DNA of 64,000 nt from an uncultured Actinomycetes bacterium (GTDB lineage Bacteria; Actinomycetota; Actinomycetes; Nanopelagicales; Nanopelagicaceae). Of this stretch, positions 50,928 to 59,090 are shown piece after piece. Numbering within the stretch: position 1 is the stretch's first letter; each line of letters begins with the position of its first letter. Both the position numbers and the translations under genes were made by a program. The stretch lies in the NCBI GenBank assembly GCA_903838295.1, contig CAILXX010000001.1:186001-250000 (forward strand), read 5' to 3'. A model generated the notes under the pieces. That model did not search any database, was not told the origin of the DNA, and worked only from the letters and a program-made list of their open reading frames with translations.

Positions 50928-51944
50928 CTATCCGCCGATAGCGGACATCGGACGCAATGGCTGAATAAAGTTTGGTTCGTTGATGCCATGTCCAGGCAAC
51001 TTGGCCATAACTGTTTCGTGGAAAGCTGCAGTGATCGCTTCATATTTCTGATCGTGAGAGATATCAGGATTACGTAGAATTGACCGTAAATCGGTCTCTG
51101 ACATTGAGAACAAGCAGTTACGGATCTGTCCATCAGATGTCAACCGCACTCGATCACATGCTCCACAGAACGGCCGGGTCACGCTGCCGATAATTCCAAC
51201 AATTTCCGGTCCGCCGTTAATATAAAACTCTTCGGCAGGCGAGGAGCCTCGATTATCAACCGGACTCAATGTGAACTCTTGCTGCAAGTCTGCATAAATC
51301 TCATCAGCAGTAATCAAGTCCGTACGACTCCAGATTCCACCTGCATCTAGCGGCATCTGCTCAATAAATCGCAAATTTAAACCTTCCGAGAGCGCCCACT
51401 TAAGTAGCGCCGCCGATTCATCATCATTAATGCCGCGGAGCAAAACTGAATTAATTTTTAGCGGCTTAAGACCGGCCGCTCTGGCCGCAGCAATTCCTGC
51501 GAATACATCGTCGATCCGGTCGCGGAAAGTCATCTCTTTAAAACGTTCTCTGCTAAGCGTATCCAAGCTGATATTGATCCGCTCAAGTCCGGCATCTACC
51601 AAAGGTTTGGCAAGTTTTGCCAGGGCAAGTCCGTTGGTTGTCATCGACAACTTAGGAGCATTCTTGATCCCATTAATGCGAGCCACGATTTCGACAATAT
51701 CGGGGCGAAGCAACGGTTCGCCACCAGTCAGACGAATCTCCTCTATCCCCTGCGAGACAGCAGCCTCGATAACAGTAATTAACTCATCAGTCGTCAAAAG
51801 GCTTTCGTTAGGTAACCAAGCCGCAAAATCGTGGGGCATGCAATAGGTGCAGCGAAGAGAACAGCGATCTGTCAATGAAACGCGCAAGTCACGATGGACA
51901 CGACCGTACGTATCTACTAGTTGCGTCATGCGTTGTTTACCCAT
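50928..51944 (-). CDS. moaA: GTP 3',8-cyclase MoaA
   Basis: The 338-aa radical SAM enzyme makes the first molybdopterin intermediate from GTP. The SAM cluster is in DRCSLRCTYCMP, the second cluster cysteines are in FCGACDRVRL and RNCLF, and the C terminus ends in SAIGG, the Gly-Gly tail needed for activity. It overlaps the end of moaE by 19 bases. Confidence 0.96.
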   Translation of the reverse strand: MGKQRMTQLVDTYGRVHRDLRVSLTDRCSLRCTYCMPHDFAAWLPNESLLTTDELITVIEAAVSQGIEEIRLTGGEPLLRPDIVEIVARINGIKNAPKLSMTTNGLALAKLAKPLVDAGLERINISLDTLSRERFKEMTFRDRIDDVFAGIAAARAAGLKPLKINSVLLRGINDDESAALLKWALSEGLNLRFIEQMPLDAGGIWSRTDLITADEIYADLQQEFTLSPVDNRGSSPAEEFYINGGPEIVGIIGSVTRPFCGACDRVRLTSDGQIRNCLFSMSETDLRSILRNPDISHDQKYEAITAAFHETVMAKLPGHGINEPNFIQPLRPMSAIGG

Positions 51945-52339
51945 TCATCCGTGCCATCTGCAAACACTTGGTGCTTCCAGATAGGGAGTTCGGCCTTGAC
52001 CACTTCAACAATCTCTTGGCTAGCGGCAAAGGCTGGCCCTCGATGTTTCGCAGACACTACCACTACAAATGCGCTCTCGCCGATTGGGATCAATCCGTAG
52101 CGGTGCGCTACGGCCACTCCCAAGACTTCGTGCTTTGCGGCCAATCGAGTAACAATCTCTTCGATCACTGCTGGAGCGGAAGGATGGATTTCATAGGTTA
52201 ATGAGAGCACCTTCCTCTCGCCATCATTATCTCTGACATCCCCAGAAAAACTAGCGATGGCGCCAGCTGCAGGATTCGTTACCAAAGCGGTCAGCCGAGA
52301 TACCGAAATCGGCTGGTCAGTTACTTGGGCTGTGATCAT
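51926..52339 (-). CDS. moaE: Molybdopterin synthase large subunit MoaE
   Basis: About 137 aa with the PAAGAIASFSGDVRDN segment, the AVAHRYGLIPIGESAFVVVV core and the C-terminal PIWKHQVFADG. It converts precursor Z to molybdopterin with MoaD. The ATG at 52339 (MITAQVTDQP) is preferred to an in-frame start at 52387, since it gives the usual family length. Confidence 0.93.
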   Translation of the reverse strand: MITAQVTDQPISVSRLTALVTNPAAGAIASFSGDVRDNDGERKVLSLTYEIHPSAPAVIEEIVTRLAAKHEVLGVAVAHRYGLIPIGESAFVVVVSAKHRGPAFAASQEIVEVVKAELPIWKHQVFADGTDEWVNNA

Positions 52340-52802
52340 GGCCCTCAACCTGGTCATGTATGTGGCTTGCCAATTGCCCGATAACAATCAACCCATCTTT
52401 AACTCCACCTGGCGATCCAGGAAGATTGATTATCAACGTCTTTCCATTCAGACCAACCAAGCCACGCGATAAATCAGATGTTACAACTTTTAAACGACCA
52501 TAGGCTCGAAGCGCTTCAGCAAAACCCGGAATTACTTTCTTGATCAACGGCGCTGTTGCTTCTGGAGTCACGTCCATCGGGGAAACACCAGTACCACCTG
52601 TTGTAACTATCAGATCTACACCAGAAGAAATTCCTTGTGAAATTGCATGAGAGATCTGTTCAATATCATCTGGCAATATCGTTGATGGCCCAACTTCGTA
52701 ACCCAATTTTGCTAAACCTTCAACCAAAAGTGCTCCCGAACTATCTTCGTAAACTCCGGTCGCAGCACGATTGCTGGCAGTAATGACAACAGCGCGCTTC
52801 AT
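52317..52802 (-). CDS. MogA/MoaB-family molybdopterin adenylyltransferase
   Basis: About 161 aa with the TTGGTGVSPMDVTPEA motif that binds molybdopterin. It adenylates molybdopterin before molybdate insertion. The ATG at 52802 overlaps the moaC stop (ATGA). The MoeA partner that inserts the metal is not in this window. Confidence 0.92.
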   Translation of the reverse strand: MKRAVVITASNRAATGVYEDSSGALLVEGLAKLGYEVGPSTILPDDIEQISHAISQGISSGVDLIVTTGGTGVSPMDVTPEATAPLIKKVIPGFAEALRAYGRLKVVTSDLSRGLVGLNGKTLIINLPGSPGGVKDGLIVIGQLASHIHDQVEGHDHSPSN

Positions 52803-53272
52803 TGACGCTGCCAAAGACCGTTTCGGCCACCATCTTTTTCATCCACTCTTACATCGATGATTGTGGCTGCGGGATCAAGCGCCTTGACCATATCGATGAT
52901 AGTGAGTGAAGCAATAGAAACAGCGGTTAGGGCTTCCATTTCGACGCCAGTCCGATCCGCTGTCTTAACTTTTGCAACTATTCGAACGCCGTCAGCAACA
53001 ACCTCGAGGTCAACTGATACGTTCGACAAGGCAATGGGATGACACAATGGAATCAACTCTGGCGTCTTTTTCGCCCCCATGATGCCAGCAATTCTTGCTG
53101 TAGCAAGAACATCTCCTTTAGGAGCAGTCCCATTAGCAATCAGGGCCAAAACTTCTTTACTCAAGATAACTTTGCCAGAAGCCGTTGCGGTGCGAACCGT
53201 TGTTGCGCGATCCGAAACATCCACCATGTGGGCTTCGCCCTTGTCATTGATATGCGTCAATCCGTCGCTCAT
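52799..53272 (-). CDS. moaC: Cyclic pyranopterin monophosphate synthase MoaC
   Basis: The 157-aa enzyme has the LTHINDKGEAHMVDVSDRA opening, the PLCHPIALS motif and the TGVEMEALTAVSIASLTI helix. It acts with MoaA to form precursor Z. It follows the modB gene by 17 bases on the same strand, so uptake and synthesis genes form one unit. Confidence 0.95.
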   Translation of the reverse strand: MSDGLTHINDKGEAHMVDVSDRATTVRTATASGKVILSKEVLALIANGTAPKGDVLATARIAGIMGAKKTPELIPLCHPIALSNVSVDLEVVADGVRIVAKVKTADRTGVEMEALTAVSIASLTIIDMVKALDPAATIIDVRVDEKDGGRNGLWQRQ

Positions 53273-53289
53273 TGGGCAATCTTATGCGA

Positions 53290-54081
53290 TTAAGACTTAA
53301 ATGACTCCCGCAGTGGTCTGCGTAGGAAGAAGATGACGCTCACCGCAATGAGAACCATTAACAGGCTTAAGGCGTAGGCCGTCTGCGGGCTGATATCTAG
53401 CTCTTGGTATATCTGCATGGTCCAAGTCTGCGTTGTGCCAGGTAGTGACCCCGCAAACATCATGGTCGCACCAAACTCTCCAAGAATTCTCGCCCAAGCT
53501 AAGACCAACCCGGTGACGATTCCGCTTTGCGATTGCGGAATGGCGATCAGGCGGAAGAGTTGTCCGTCAGATGCTCGGTCAATTACCGCGGCATCTTCAA
53601 TATCTTTTGGCAGTTGTCTAAAGTTTGATTCGGTTACCAACACTAAAAAAGGTAGGCCCACAAATACTCCAGCAAAAATCACCGCATAAACCGTAAATGG
53701 CATCTGCCAATTAAAGGCTTTGTAAATTGGCTGCCCCAATAACCCTTTGCGGTCCAGTAATCCCAGTAAGGCTAAGCCCGCGACGGTAGGTGGCAGAGCA
53801 ATTGGTGCTAGAACAATTGGTCTCACGATATTGCTAATCCGGTTAGAGCTGCGAGTCAGCCACCAAGCAAGTGGAACACCGAGAACCAAACAAATTATTG
53901 CAGCCAACACAGAAGTCCACAGCGAAAGTTTTACGGCAGTGAGCGAACCATCGCCCTTAATACTCACAAAAAATGTTGACCAAGGAACCTTTACAATCAA
54001 AGCAATAATCGGCAGACCAATGACGGCAATTGCCATCCATGAAAGAACGCGACTTATGGGGTCAGTACCGCGCCGTCTCAT
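53290..54081 (-). CDS. modB: Molybdate ABC transporter permease
   Basis: The 263-aa protein has about six membrane helices and the permease EAA-like loop EDAAVIDRASDGQLFRLIAIP (its centre near 190) that contacts the ATPase. It is overlapped by modA upstream by four bases. No ATPase gene (modC) follows: the next gene is moaC. Confidence 0.9.
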   Translation of the reverse strand: MRRRGTDPISRVLSWMAIAVIGLPIIALIVKVPWSTFFVSIKGDGSLTAVKLSLWTSVLAAIICLVLGVPLAWWLTRSSNRISNIVRPIVLAPIALPPTVAGLALLGLLDRKGLLGQPIYKAFNWQMPFTVYAVIFAGVFVGLPFLVLVTESNFRQLPKDIEDAAVIDRASDGQLFRLIAIPQSQSGIVTGLVLAWARILGEFGATMMFAGSLPGTTQTWTMQIYQELDISPQTAYALSLLMVLIAVSVIFFLRRPLRESFKS

Positions 54082-54848
54082 TGTGAAATCATAAACCCAC
54101 TGGCCGCCAAGAACTTCTTCGCATTGTGCCCATTTAGGTAGTCATAGACCGTCTTGGCCCAGTGGTTCTTCGCGGTTGCGCTCGAATGGGATATCCCCAA
54201 TTGGTACTGAGTCGATGCTGCCACCGGATCACTGAAAGAGATTGCCTTCAATTTTGTCGAATTGGCAATGACATCTGTCTTATAAACGATAGCGGCATCG
54301 ACAGAACCTGCCAACAATTTTGCTAGTGCATTTGCATCAGAGCTTTCAAGTGAGACTGGATTAGTTACTACTGTTCCTTGCGCCTTCAACGCAGCGTCAG
54401 CGGCGATTCCACAAGGCACGGTATGACCACACTGCAACCATTTAGTTGAACCATTCAAGCCCACCACGGTGGAGATACTCGACGACTTGGATAACGCAAC
54501 AACTACTTGATTTGAAACATAGTTAAAAGGAGCTGGGATCTGCGCAGAGACAGATGTCATCGCTAAAACATCTGCTGACGCGAAGATATCTGCAGGTGCA
54601 CCAGAATTAATCTGGGTTGCCAAGGTGGTTGATGAACCAAAAGAAAATTTGATAGTGACACCTGGATGGGCTGCTTGAAACGCAGCGCCGAGGGCCGTGT
54701 ACGCCTTGGTAAGGCTTGATGCCGCAAACACGGTCACGGTCTTGGACCCACCATCGGCAAAGGTGATTGCTGGGGTCGTTATGAGGCCGATTCCAAGGAA
54801 AGCCGAGGCGAATACTCGAAAACGTCCGGTCTGCTTTCCCATATACAT
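54078..54848 (-). CDS. modA: Molybdate-binding periplasmic-type lipoprotein or secreted protein
   Basis: The 256-aa solute-binding protein has a signal sequence (about 10-33, ending TFADGG), the VTVFAASSLTKAYTALG start of domain I and the ADIFASADVLAM segment that binds the anion. No lipobox cysteine is visible. The start could be the ATG at 54842 instead. It is divergent from the 86-aa gene at 54912. Confidence 0.9.
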   Translation of the reverse strand: MYMGKQTGRFRVFASAFLGIGLITTPAITFADGGSKTVTVFAASSLTKAYTALGAAFQAAHPGVTIKFSFGSSTTLATQINSGAPADIFASADVLAMTSVSAQIPAPFNYVSNQVVVALSKSSSISTVVGLNGSTKWLQCGHTVPCGIAADAALKAQGTVVTNPVSLESSDANALAKLLAGSVDAAIVYKTDVIANSTKLKAISFSDPVAASTQYQLGISHSSATAKNHWAKTVYDYLNGHNAKKFLAASGFMISQ

Positions 54849-54911
54849 AGAGTGCCAGAAATTAGCACCGCTGGTATGCTTTAGATCAGACTTTTACGCG
54901 GAAGGCGATTC

Positions 54912-55172
54912 ATGACTATTGAAAGTGATCAGGCCAAGCAAGTGCTCCGCTCTGTCTGGGAATCCCAGGGGGATCCGGTCGCAGAACTTGACGAAGAGTG
55001 CAATCCAAACCGAGTCTGCAGAAACATGAAGGAAGTAACCTTTGATGGTTTCGCACCAGAAGGTTCGGACCTTAAGAGCGCCTGGCGCCAAAAGCTAGAG
55101 CGCGAAGGCAAGCTCAGCACATCTGGTGGATCGATCCGCGATTTAGTTCTTGGAACCACCCAAAACAATTAA
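54912..55172 (+). CDS. Unknown 86-aa protein upstream of coxD
   Basis: An acidic and basic soluble protein with two cysteines in EECNPNRVCRNM, a FDGFAPEGSDLKSAW segment and a glycine-serine end. It has no signal peptide or membrane helix. It lies 26 bases before coxD on the same strand and divergent from modA, so it probably leads the coxD-coxE transcript. I recognise no family. Confidence 0.65.
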   Translation: MTIESDQAKQVLRSVWESQGDPVAELDEECNPNRVCRNMKEVTFDGFAPEGSDLKSAWRQKLEREGKLSTSGGSIRDLVLGTTQNN

Positions 55173-55198
55173 TCAAAGGTAAGGGTTGGTAATTTTCT

Positions 55199-56086
55199 TT
55201 GAGCAATAACTCTGACTTCACTTCGCTTACCGTCGAAAAACTTAGCGCCGATCTGCGCGGCCACGGTTATATCTCTGATCGTGGATTAACCACCTCTTTA
55301 CTCATTGCCATGAAATTAGGCCGCCCAATCTTGCTAGAAGGTGAGGTAGGCGTGGGCAAGACCGAACTCGCCAAGACCGTAGCCCAGATGTATGGCCGCA
55401 CTTTGATCCGATTGCAGTGTTATGAAGGTATCGATACAAATCAAGCTTTATACGAATGGGATTATGCCCGACAGATGCTTCAGATCCGGACCATGAGCGG
55501 GGATCAACTAACAGAAACATCAGTTGATGACTTATTTGGCCCTAAATTCTTGATCGAGCGTCCGCTTCTACAGGCGATTCGTGCTGGTGATCAATGCGTT
55601 CTACTTATCGATGAAGTGGATCGAGCCGATGACGAATTCGAAGCATTCCTACTCGAACTCCTCTCTGATTTTCAGATCACAATTCCAGAAATTGGAACAG
55701 TCAAAGCAGCATCAAGGCCAATCGTTATTTTGACCTCAAATCGCACCAGAGAACTCCACGACGCTTTGAAGCGCCGCTGCTTGTACAACTGGATTGGATT
55801 CCCTGACGCGGCCCAAGAGATAGAAATTGTTCAATCACGGGTTCCTGGAATTGGCGAAAAACTTGCCGCAAAGGTTGTTGGGGCTGTCAATAAATTGCGT
55901 GCCATGGACTTAGAGAAATCCCCCGGGGTTGCAGAGACAATCGACTGGGTTCAATCACTAGATGCAATTGGTGCAAGTGATCTAAGTGAAGATAACGCCG
56001 CACAAACATTAGGCGCAGTCATCAAAGGTCGTGACGATTTAGATTACGTCAATAACAATATTACGGAGATTGTCTCCGGTGTCTGA
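55199..56086 (+). CDS. coxD: MoxR-family AAA+ ATPase, CoxD-like
   Basis: The 295-aa ATPase has Walker A GEVGVGKT at 48-55, a Walker B LLIDEVDRADDEF near 135-147 and the sensor region VILTSNRTREL. CoxD in Oligotropha matures the copper-sulfur-molybdenum site of CO dehydrogenase. The VWA partner follows directly, a standard MoxR-VWA pair. The start is a TTG; TAAGGG lies about 12 bases upstream. Confidence 0.88.
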   Translation: MSNNSDFTSLTVEKLSADLRGHGYISDRGLTTSLLIAMKLGRPILLEGEVGVGKTELAKTVAQMYGRTLIRLQCYEGIDTNQALYEWDYARQMLQIRTMSGDQLTETSVDDLFGPKFLIERPLLQAIRAGDQCVLLIDEVDRADDEFEAFLLELLSDFQITIPEIGTVKAASRPIVILTSNRTRELHDALKRRCLYNWIGFPDAAQEIEIVQSRVPGIGEKLAAKVVGAVNKLRAMDLEKSPGVAETIDWVQSLDAIGASDLSEDNAAQTLGAVIKGRDDLDYVNNNITEIVSGV

Positions 56087-57203
56087 TGGCTTCGACGAAC
56101 TCTTTGTCGAATTTAGCCAAGAATTACGTAGCGTCGGTCTGGTTATCGGCTCTGATGATGTAATCTCATTTTGTCAGGCTGCCGCCGAATTAGATCCGAC
56201 CGATGTCATGGACATTTACTGGAGTGGGCGAACCACTCTGATCCGTCGGCGCGATAATATCCCAACATATAATGCAAAGTTCCAGGAATTCTTTCTTGAT
56301 ATAAGTGAAACAGAAACCGATCAACGCAAGGTCAAAATTAAAGCTTCTGTCAGTACTACCGCAACACTAGAAGTCCCCAACGTCGAAGAAGGCCAACCGG
56401 GCGACAGCGAAGAAGAATCCAAAATGGGTTTTATGGCGGCCACAAATGACTTGTGGCGCAGCAAAGCATTTGCAGAATGTACACCGCAAGAGCTTGCATC
56501 GCTCCGTAAAATGATTTCTACCCTTCGACTCTCTCCCCCAATTCGTAAGACTCGCAGATTGCAATCTGTCTCAAAGGGCACGCGATTAGATATGCGCAAA
56601 ATGGTCCGAGAAACAATGCGGGCGCATGGCGAACCCCGAGAACTTTTCTACAACAAACGGAAAGAAAAACTACGCACCATTATTTTTATTCTCGATGTCT
56701 CTGGTTCAATGGCTGATTACTCACGTAATCTCTTGCAAATGGCTTATTCTGCGCGGCGAGCCAATGCCAAGGTAGAAGTTTTCTGCTTTGGAACCCGACT
56801 TACTCGAATCACCAAATTACTGAGCAAGCGCAGCCCTGATGAGGCAATGGAGCAAGCTGGCGCTTCGGTATTGGATTGGGATGGGGGAACACGAATAGGC
56901 GACTCGGTAAGGACTTTTATTAAGGATTGGGGTCGGACGCGGGTCGGACGCGGGTCGATCGTGATCATTTGTTCTGACGGGTTAGATAGAGGAGATCCCG
57001 CTGTCCTGGCAAAGGCGATGGAAGAGCTGGCTCGGATCGCTTACCGAGTCCTATGGATGAACCCACACAAAGGAGATGCTCTACAGTTCGTACCCAACAC
57101 GATGGGAATGATGATCGCGGATCCATTCATTGACGAGGTTGTATCAGGACATAATTTGAAGAGTCTGGAAGAATTCAGTCGGAAGCTCACGGCAATTCGT
57201 TAG
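56079..57203 (+). CDS. coxE: VWA-domain protein, CoxE-like
   Basis: About 374 aa with a helical N-terminal half and a von Willebrand A domain carrying the MIDAS DVSGSMADYS near residue 206. CoxE acts with CoxD to finish the active site of CO dehydrogenase. The GTG at 56079 has GGAG ten bases upstream; the TTG at 56070 is too close to it. An 11-base repeat GGGTCGGACGC occurs twice at 56930-56951 within the gene. Confidence 0.87.
   Translation: MSDGFDELFVEFSQELRSVGLVIGSDDVISFCQAAAELDPTDVMDIYWSGRTTLIRRRDNIPTYNAKFQEFFLDISETETDQRKVKIKASVSTTATLEVPNVEEGQPGDSEEESKMGFMAATNDLWRSKAFAECTPQELASLRKMISTLRLSPPIRKTRRLQSVSKGTRLDMRKMVRETMRAHGEPRELFYNKRKEKLRTIIFILDVSGSMADYSRNLLQMAYSARRANAKVEVFCFGTRLTRITKLLSKRSPDEAMEQAGASVLDWDGGTRIGDSVRTFIKDWGRTRVGRGSIVIICSDGLDRGDPAVLAKAMEELARIAYRVLWMNPHKGDALQFVPNTMGMMIADPFIDEVVSGHNLKSLEEFSRKLTAIR
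56930..56957 (+). repeat. 11-base tandem repeat in coxE
   Basis: GGGTCGGACGC at 56930-56940 is repeated exactly at 56941-56951 and followed by GGGTCG. The unit is not a multiple of three, so loss or gain of a copy would shift the frame of coxE just after its middle. The present copy number keeps the family-typical WGRTRVGRGSIVIICSDG reading. Confidence 0.8.
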
Positions 57204-57211
57204 GAGTAATC

Positions 57212-57499
57212 ATGAAATTCAGTGTCTCGTTATATGCAGAAGGTGATCGCGAAATCGAGCTCGCCGAAGTCGTGGAATTTGCGGATGCAGTCGCGATGTA
57301 TAGCGGCATAGCAACAGGCGCCGGAACAATGACATACGGAGCCCAACTCGTGATCGAGGCACCTAACTCTGATATCGCCGTCGATAAGGCGATTGAGATC
57401 TTTGCCAATGCGGCTGTCATCGCGAAGATGCCAGATTGGCCGGTCTCCAAGGCAGAGACAATGACTGAGGATCAGGATTGGGAAGACGCCTTCGAATGA
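57212..57499 (+). CDS. Unknown 95-aa protein after coxE
   Basis: A small acidic soluble protein with predicted strand-helix-strand-helix order: KFSVSLYAEGD, ELAEVVEFADAVAMY, GAQLVIEAP and DKAIEIFANAAVIAKMPDWP. A GGAG lies about seven bases before its ATG. It follows coxE by eight bases and overlaps the next gene (ATGA). I recognise no named family. Its position suggests use in cofactor maturation or regulation of CO dehydrogenase, which is inference only. Confidence 0.7.
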   Translation: MKFSVSLYAEGDREIELAEVVEFADAVAMYSGIATGAGTMTYGAQLVIEAPNSDIAVDKAIEIFANAAVIAKMPDWPVSKAETMTEDQDWEDAFE

Positions 57500-57936
57500 T
57501 CCGTTTAGGTTCCCTTGCAGGTTATCCATTTGAAGGCCCTCGCGCATTAGCTGGCTGGACGCCAGTCAAAGTTGCGGCCGTTTATACGATCATGTCATTA
57601 AACGATGCAGTAAATAAACCACAAGAATTTTCCACTATTTATGTCGGTCACAGTGCGGACCTGACGACCGAAGGATTCCCTTTTAAGCATCCTCGCTCCC
57701 CTGCATGGGTTGCACGCGCCGGAAACAAGTTCAATTTATATATCTGCTGGTACGAAATTCCTGGTGGATCCGAACGTCATCGCGAACAAATTGCACGCGA
57801 GCTAATGGCGGTCTATCAACCAAGCTGTAATGTCGAACAATACGATCAAGCGTGGAAAGACGAATGGATCGGTGAATACTCAAATGCATTCACCGATCCA
57901 TTGACAACTACTCGCGATCCGAATAATCGCACATAG
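57496..57936 (+). CDS. Small protein with GIY-YIG-like pattern
   Basis: About 146 aa. The segment VAAVYTIMS followed by FSTIYVGHSADL resembles the GIY...YIG core of GIY-YIG nucleases, with AVY for GIY and YVG for YIG. Later HREQIARELMAVYQPSCN resembles the part carrying the metal-binding Glu. The usual catalytic Arg is not clear, so activity is doubtful. The start ATG overlaps the previous stop. It ends eight bases from the convergent minus-strand array. Confidence 0.65.
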   Translation: MIRLGSLAGYPFEGPRALAGWTPVKVAAVYTIMSLNDAVNKPQEFSTIYVGHSADLTTEGFPFKHPRSPAWVARAGNKFNLYICWYEIPGGSERHREQIARELMAVYQPSCNVEQYDQAWKDEWIGEYSNAFTDPLTTTRDPNNRT

Positions 57937-57943
57937 TTTTAAA

Positions 57944-58306
57944 CTACTTTCCGATAAAGCCGACTCCGTCTAATTGACGTGAGCGACGGGTACCCATCGC
58001 CGGGAAATTTGGCGGACGATCGTCAGGATTTTCCGTAGGCTTATATGTAGCACCGGTAACAATGGCCTCTGCAAATGTATAGAGAAGAGGCAACGCGCCA
58101 GCAACTATGCCGCCAGTTGTATTAATACGCTCAAGTCCTGGTTCGATGATGTCGGCATCTTTTTTGATCTCCCAGACCAAATCAGCAGCTTCTTCAAGCT
58201 TGCCGGCAACTGTCTTGAGTTGGCGACCAACGATAAAGAGATAGATGGCAAGACCAGCGATCAGAGCCACGACGTCGATAACGCTGAATATTTGTAGACC
58301 CTTCAT
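57944..58306 (-). CDS. Small membrane protein, array member 5
   Basis: The 120-aa protein has one N-terminal membrane helix (about 8-27, VIDVVALIAGLAIYLFIVG), then a basic GRQLKTVAGKL turn and an amphipathic helix rich in Glu/Lys/Asp (LEEAADLVWEIKKDADIIEPG). A second, weaker hydrophobic stretch is at about 68-88. The tail is polar with PTENPDDRPPNF. It is the longest and last of five similar genes and overlaps the previous one by four bases. Basic residues after the helix predict a cytoplasmic tail. No known family recognised. Confidence 0.78.
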   Translation of the reverse strand: MKGLQIFSVIDVVALIAGLAIYLFIVGRQLKTVAGKLEEAADLVWEIKKDADIIEPGLERINTTGGIVAGALPLLYTFAEAIVTGATYKPTENPDDRPPNFPAMGTRRSRQLDGVGFIGK

Positions 58307-58578
58307 GAGCGCACCTTATCTAGTACACGGCCCAAGAACAGGTGATGTTCTAGACCTTCGGCAAGAACAGCATCGACCCCACCAGCTGTGATATCAATAA
58401 GAGCAGTATCGGCCGTGTTTGCTTTCGCAGCCGTCAAGGTTGCCTTTATTTTGGTGACACGAATATCAATGGTTCGAACCAGCACCACTAGGATCGTAAG
58501 TAGCGCTGCAACTGCAACGACTACAACTGCTCCAAGGATATCTGCGACGAGCCAGAGTGTATGAACTTGTGATGACAT
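58303..58578 (-). CDS. Small membrane protein, array member 4
   Basis: The 91-aa protein has a membrane helix at about 9-34 (LWLVADILGAVVVVAVAAL and more), followed by RTIDIRVTKIKATL and a helical tail with an Ala/Thr-rich centre and a GLEHHLFLGRVLDKVRS end. Its first half resembles that of member 3, with W-L-V near residue 10 in both, which suggests they are duplicates. It overlaps member 5 by four bases. Confidence 0.78.
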   Translation of the reverse strand: MSSQVHTLWLVADILGAVVVVAVAALLTILVVLVRTIDIRVTKIKATLTAAKANTADTALIDITAGGVDAVLAEGLEHHLFLGRVLDKVRS

Positions 58579-58583
58579 CTTCT

Positions 58584-58838
58584 TCAGCCTCCCAGTCTCT
58601 TACGGCCACGCGTTAAGCCCGCGATAACCGCTAACGCATATTCGATAGTTTTATTGAGTCCTTTGAGGCCAGAAGTTGTAACGACCGCCTCTTCAAGACC
58701 TGCATTAATTCGCTTTGCTTGGCCACCAATTTTGTGAGCCAAGAGGAGGATTGGAACCACGAGTGCTACAACTACAAGCACGACCACAGTCGCGATGATG
58801 TAACCCACGAGCCATCCGCTATGTCCAGTAAAGTTCAT
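58584..58838 (-). CDS. Small membrane protein, array member 3
   Basis: The 84-aa protein has a long hydrophobic helix at about 9-34 (GWLVGYIIATVVVLVVVAL then VVPILLLAH), a basic turn KIGGQAKRI and a helical tail ending RGRKRLGG. It resembles member 4 in the first half. It lies 12 bases after member 2 and five bases before member 4. Confidence 0.78.
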   Translation of the reverse strand: MNFTGHSGWLVGYIIATVVVLVVVALVVPILLLAHKIGGQAKRINAGLEEAVVTTSGLKGLNKTIEYALAVIAGLTRGRKRLGG

Positions 58839-58850
58839 TTCATATCCCCC

Positions 58851-59078
58851 TTAGATCGATTCCGCGAAGTCGCGAACCGGCTTGAGGCTGGCATTGACCG
58901 AATCGACAACTGGTTTTACCGTTGAAGTCTTCGCCACAATAACTTGAACTCCACCGTCAAGGGCATCGAGTGCTTTAACTACTGCACGCAGGTGCAAGAT
59001 GACTCGAATCAATCCGAGTGCTGCAGCGGCGATGATCAGCGTAGCTAAGTACAAAGTATAAACTGCTTCTGTTGGCAT
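58851..59078 (-). CDS. Small membrane protein, array member 2
   Basis: The 75-aa protein has a membrane helix at about 7-28 (YTLYLATLIIAAAALGLI), a basic RVILHLRAVVKAL turn and an amphipathic helix VKPVVDSVNASLKPVRDF. It is the shortest of the five. It starts 12 bases after member 1, each time with a GGGGAA-type ribosome site in the gap. Confidence 0.78.
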   Translation of the reverse strand: MPTEAVYTLYLATLIIAAAALGLIRVILHLRAVVKALDALDGGVQVIVAKTSTVKPVVDSVNASLKPVRDFAESI

Positions 59079-59090
59079 TTATGGTTCCCC

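Noticed and set aside
57934-57946. TAGTTT-T-AAACTA palindrome as a terminator between the convergent genes
   Set aside because: The single-base centre allows no hairpin loop; it is just both TAG stops facing each other, with no GC stem or U-run.
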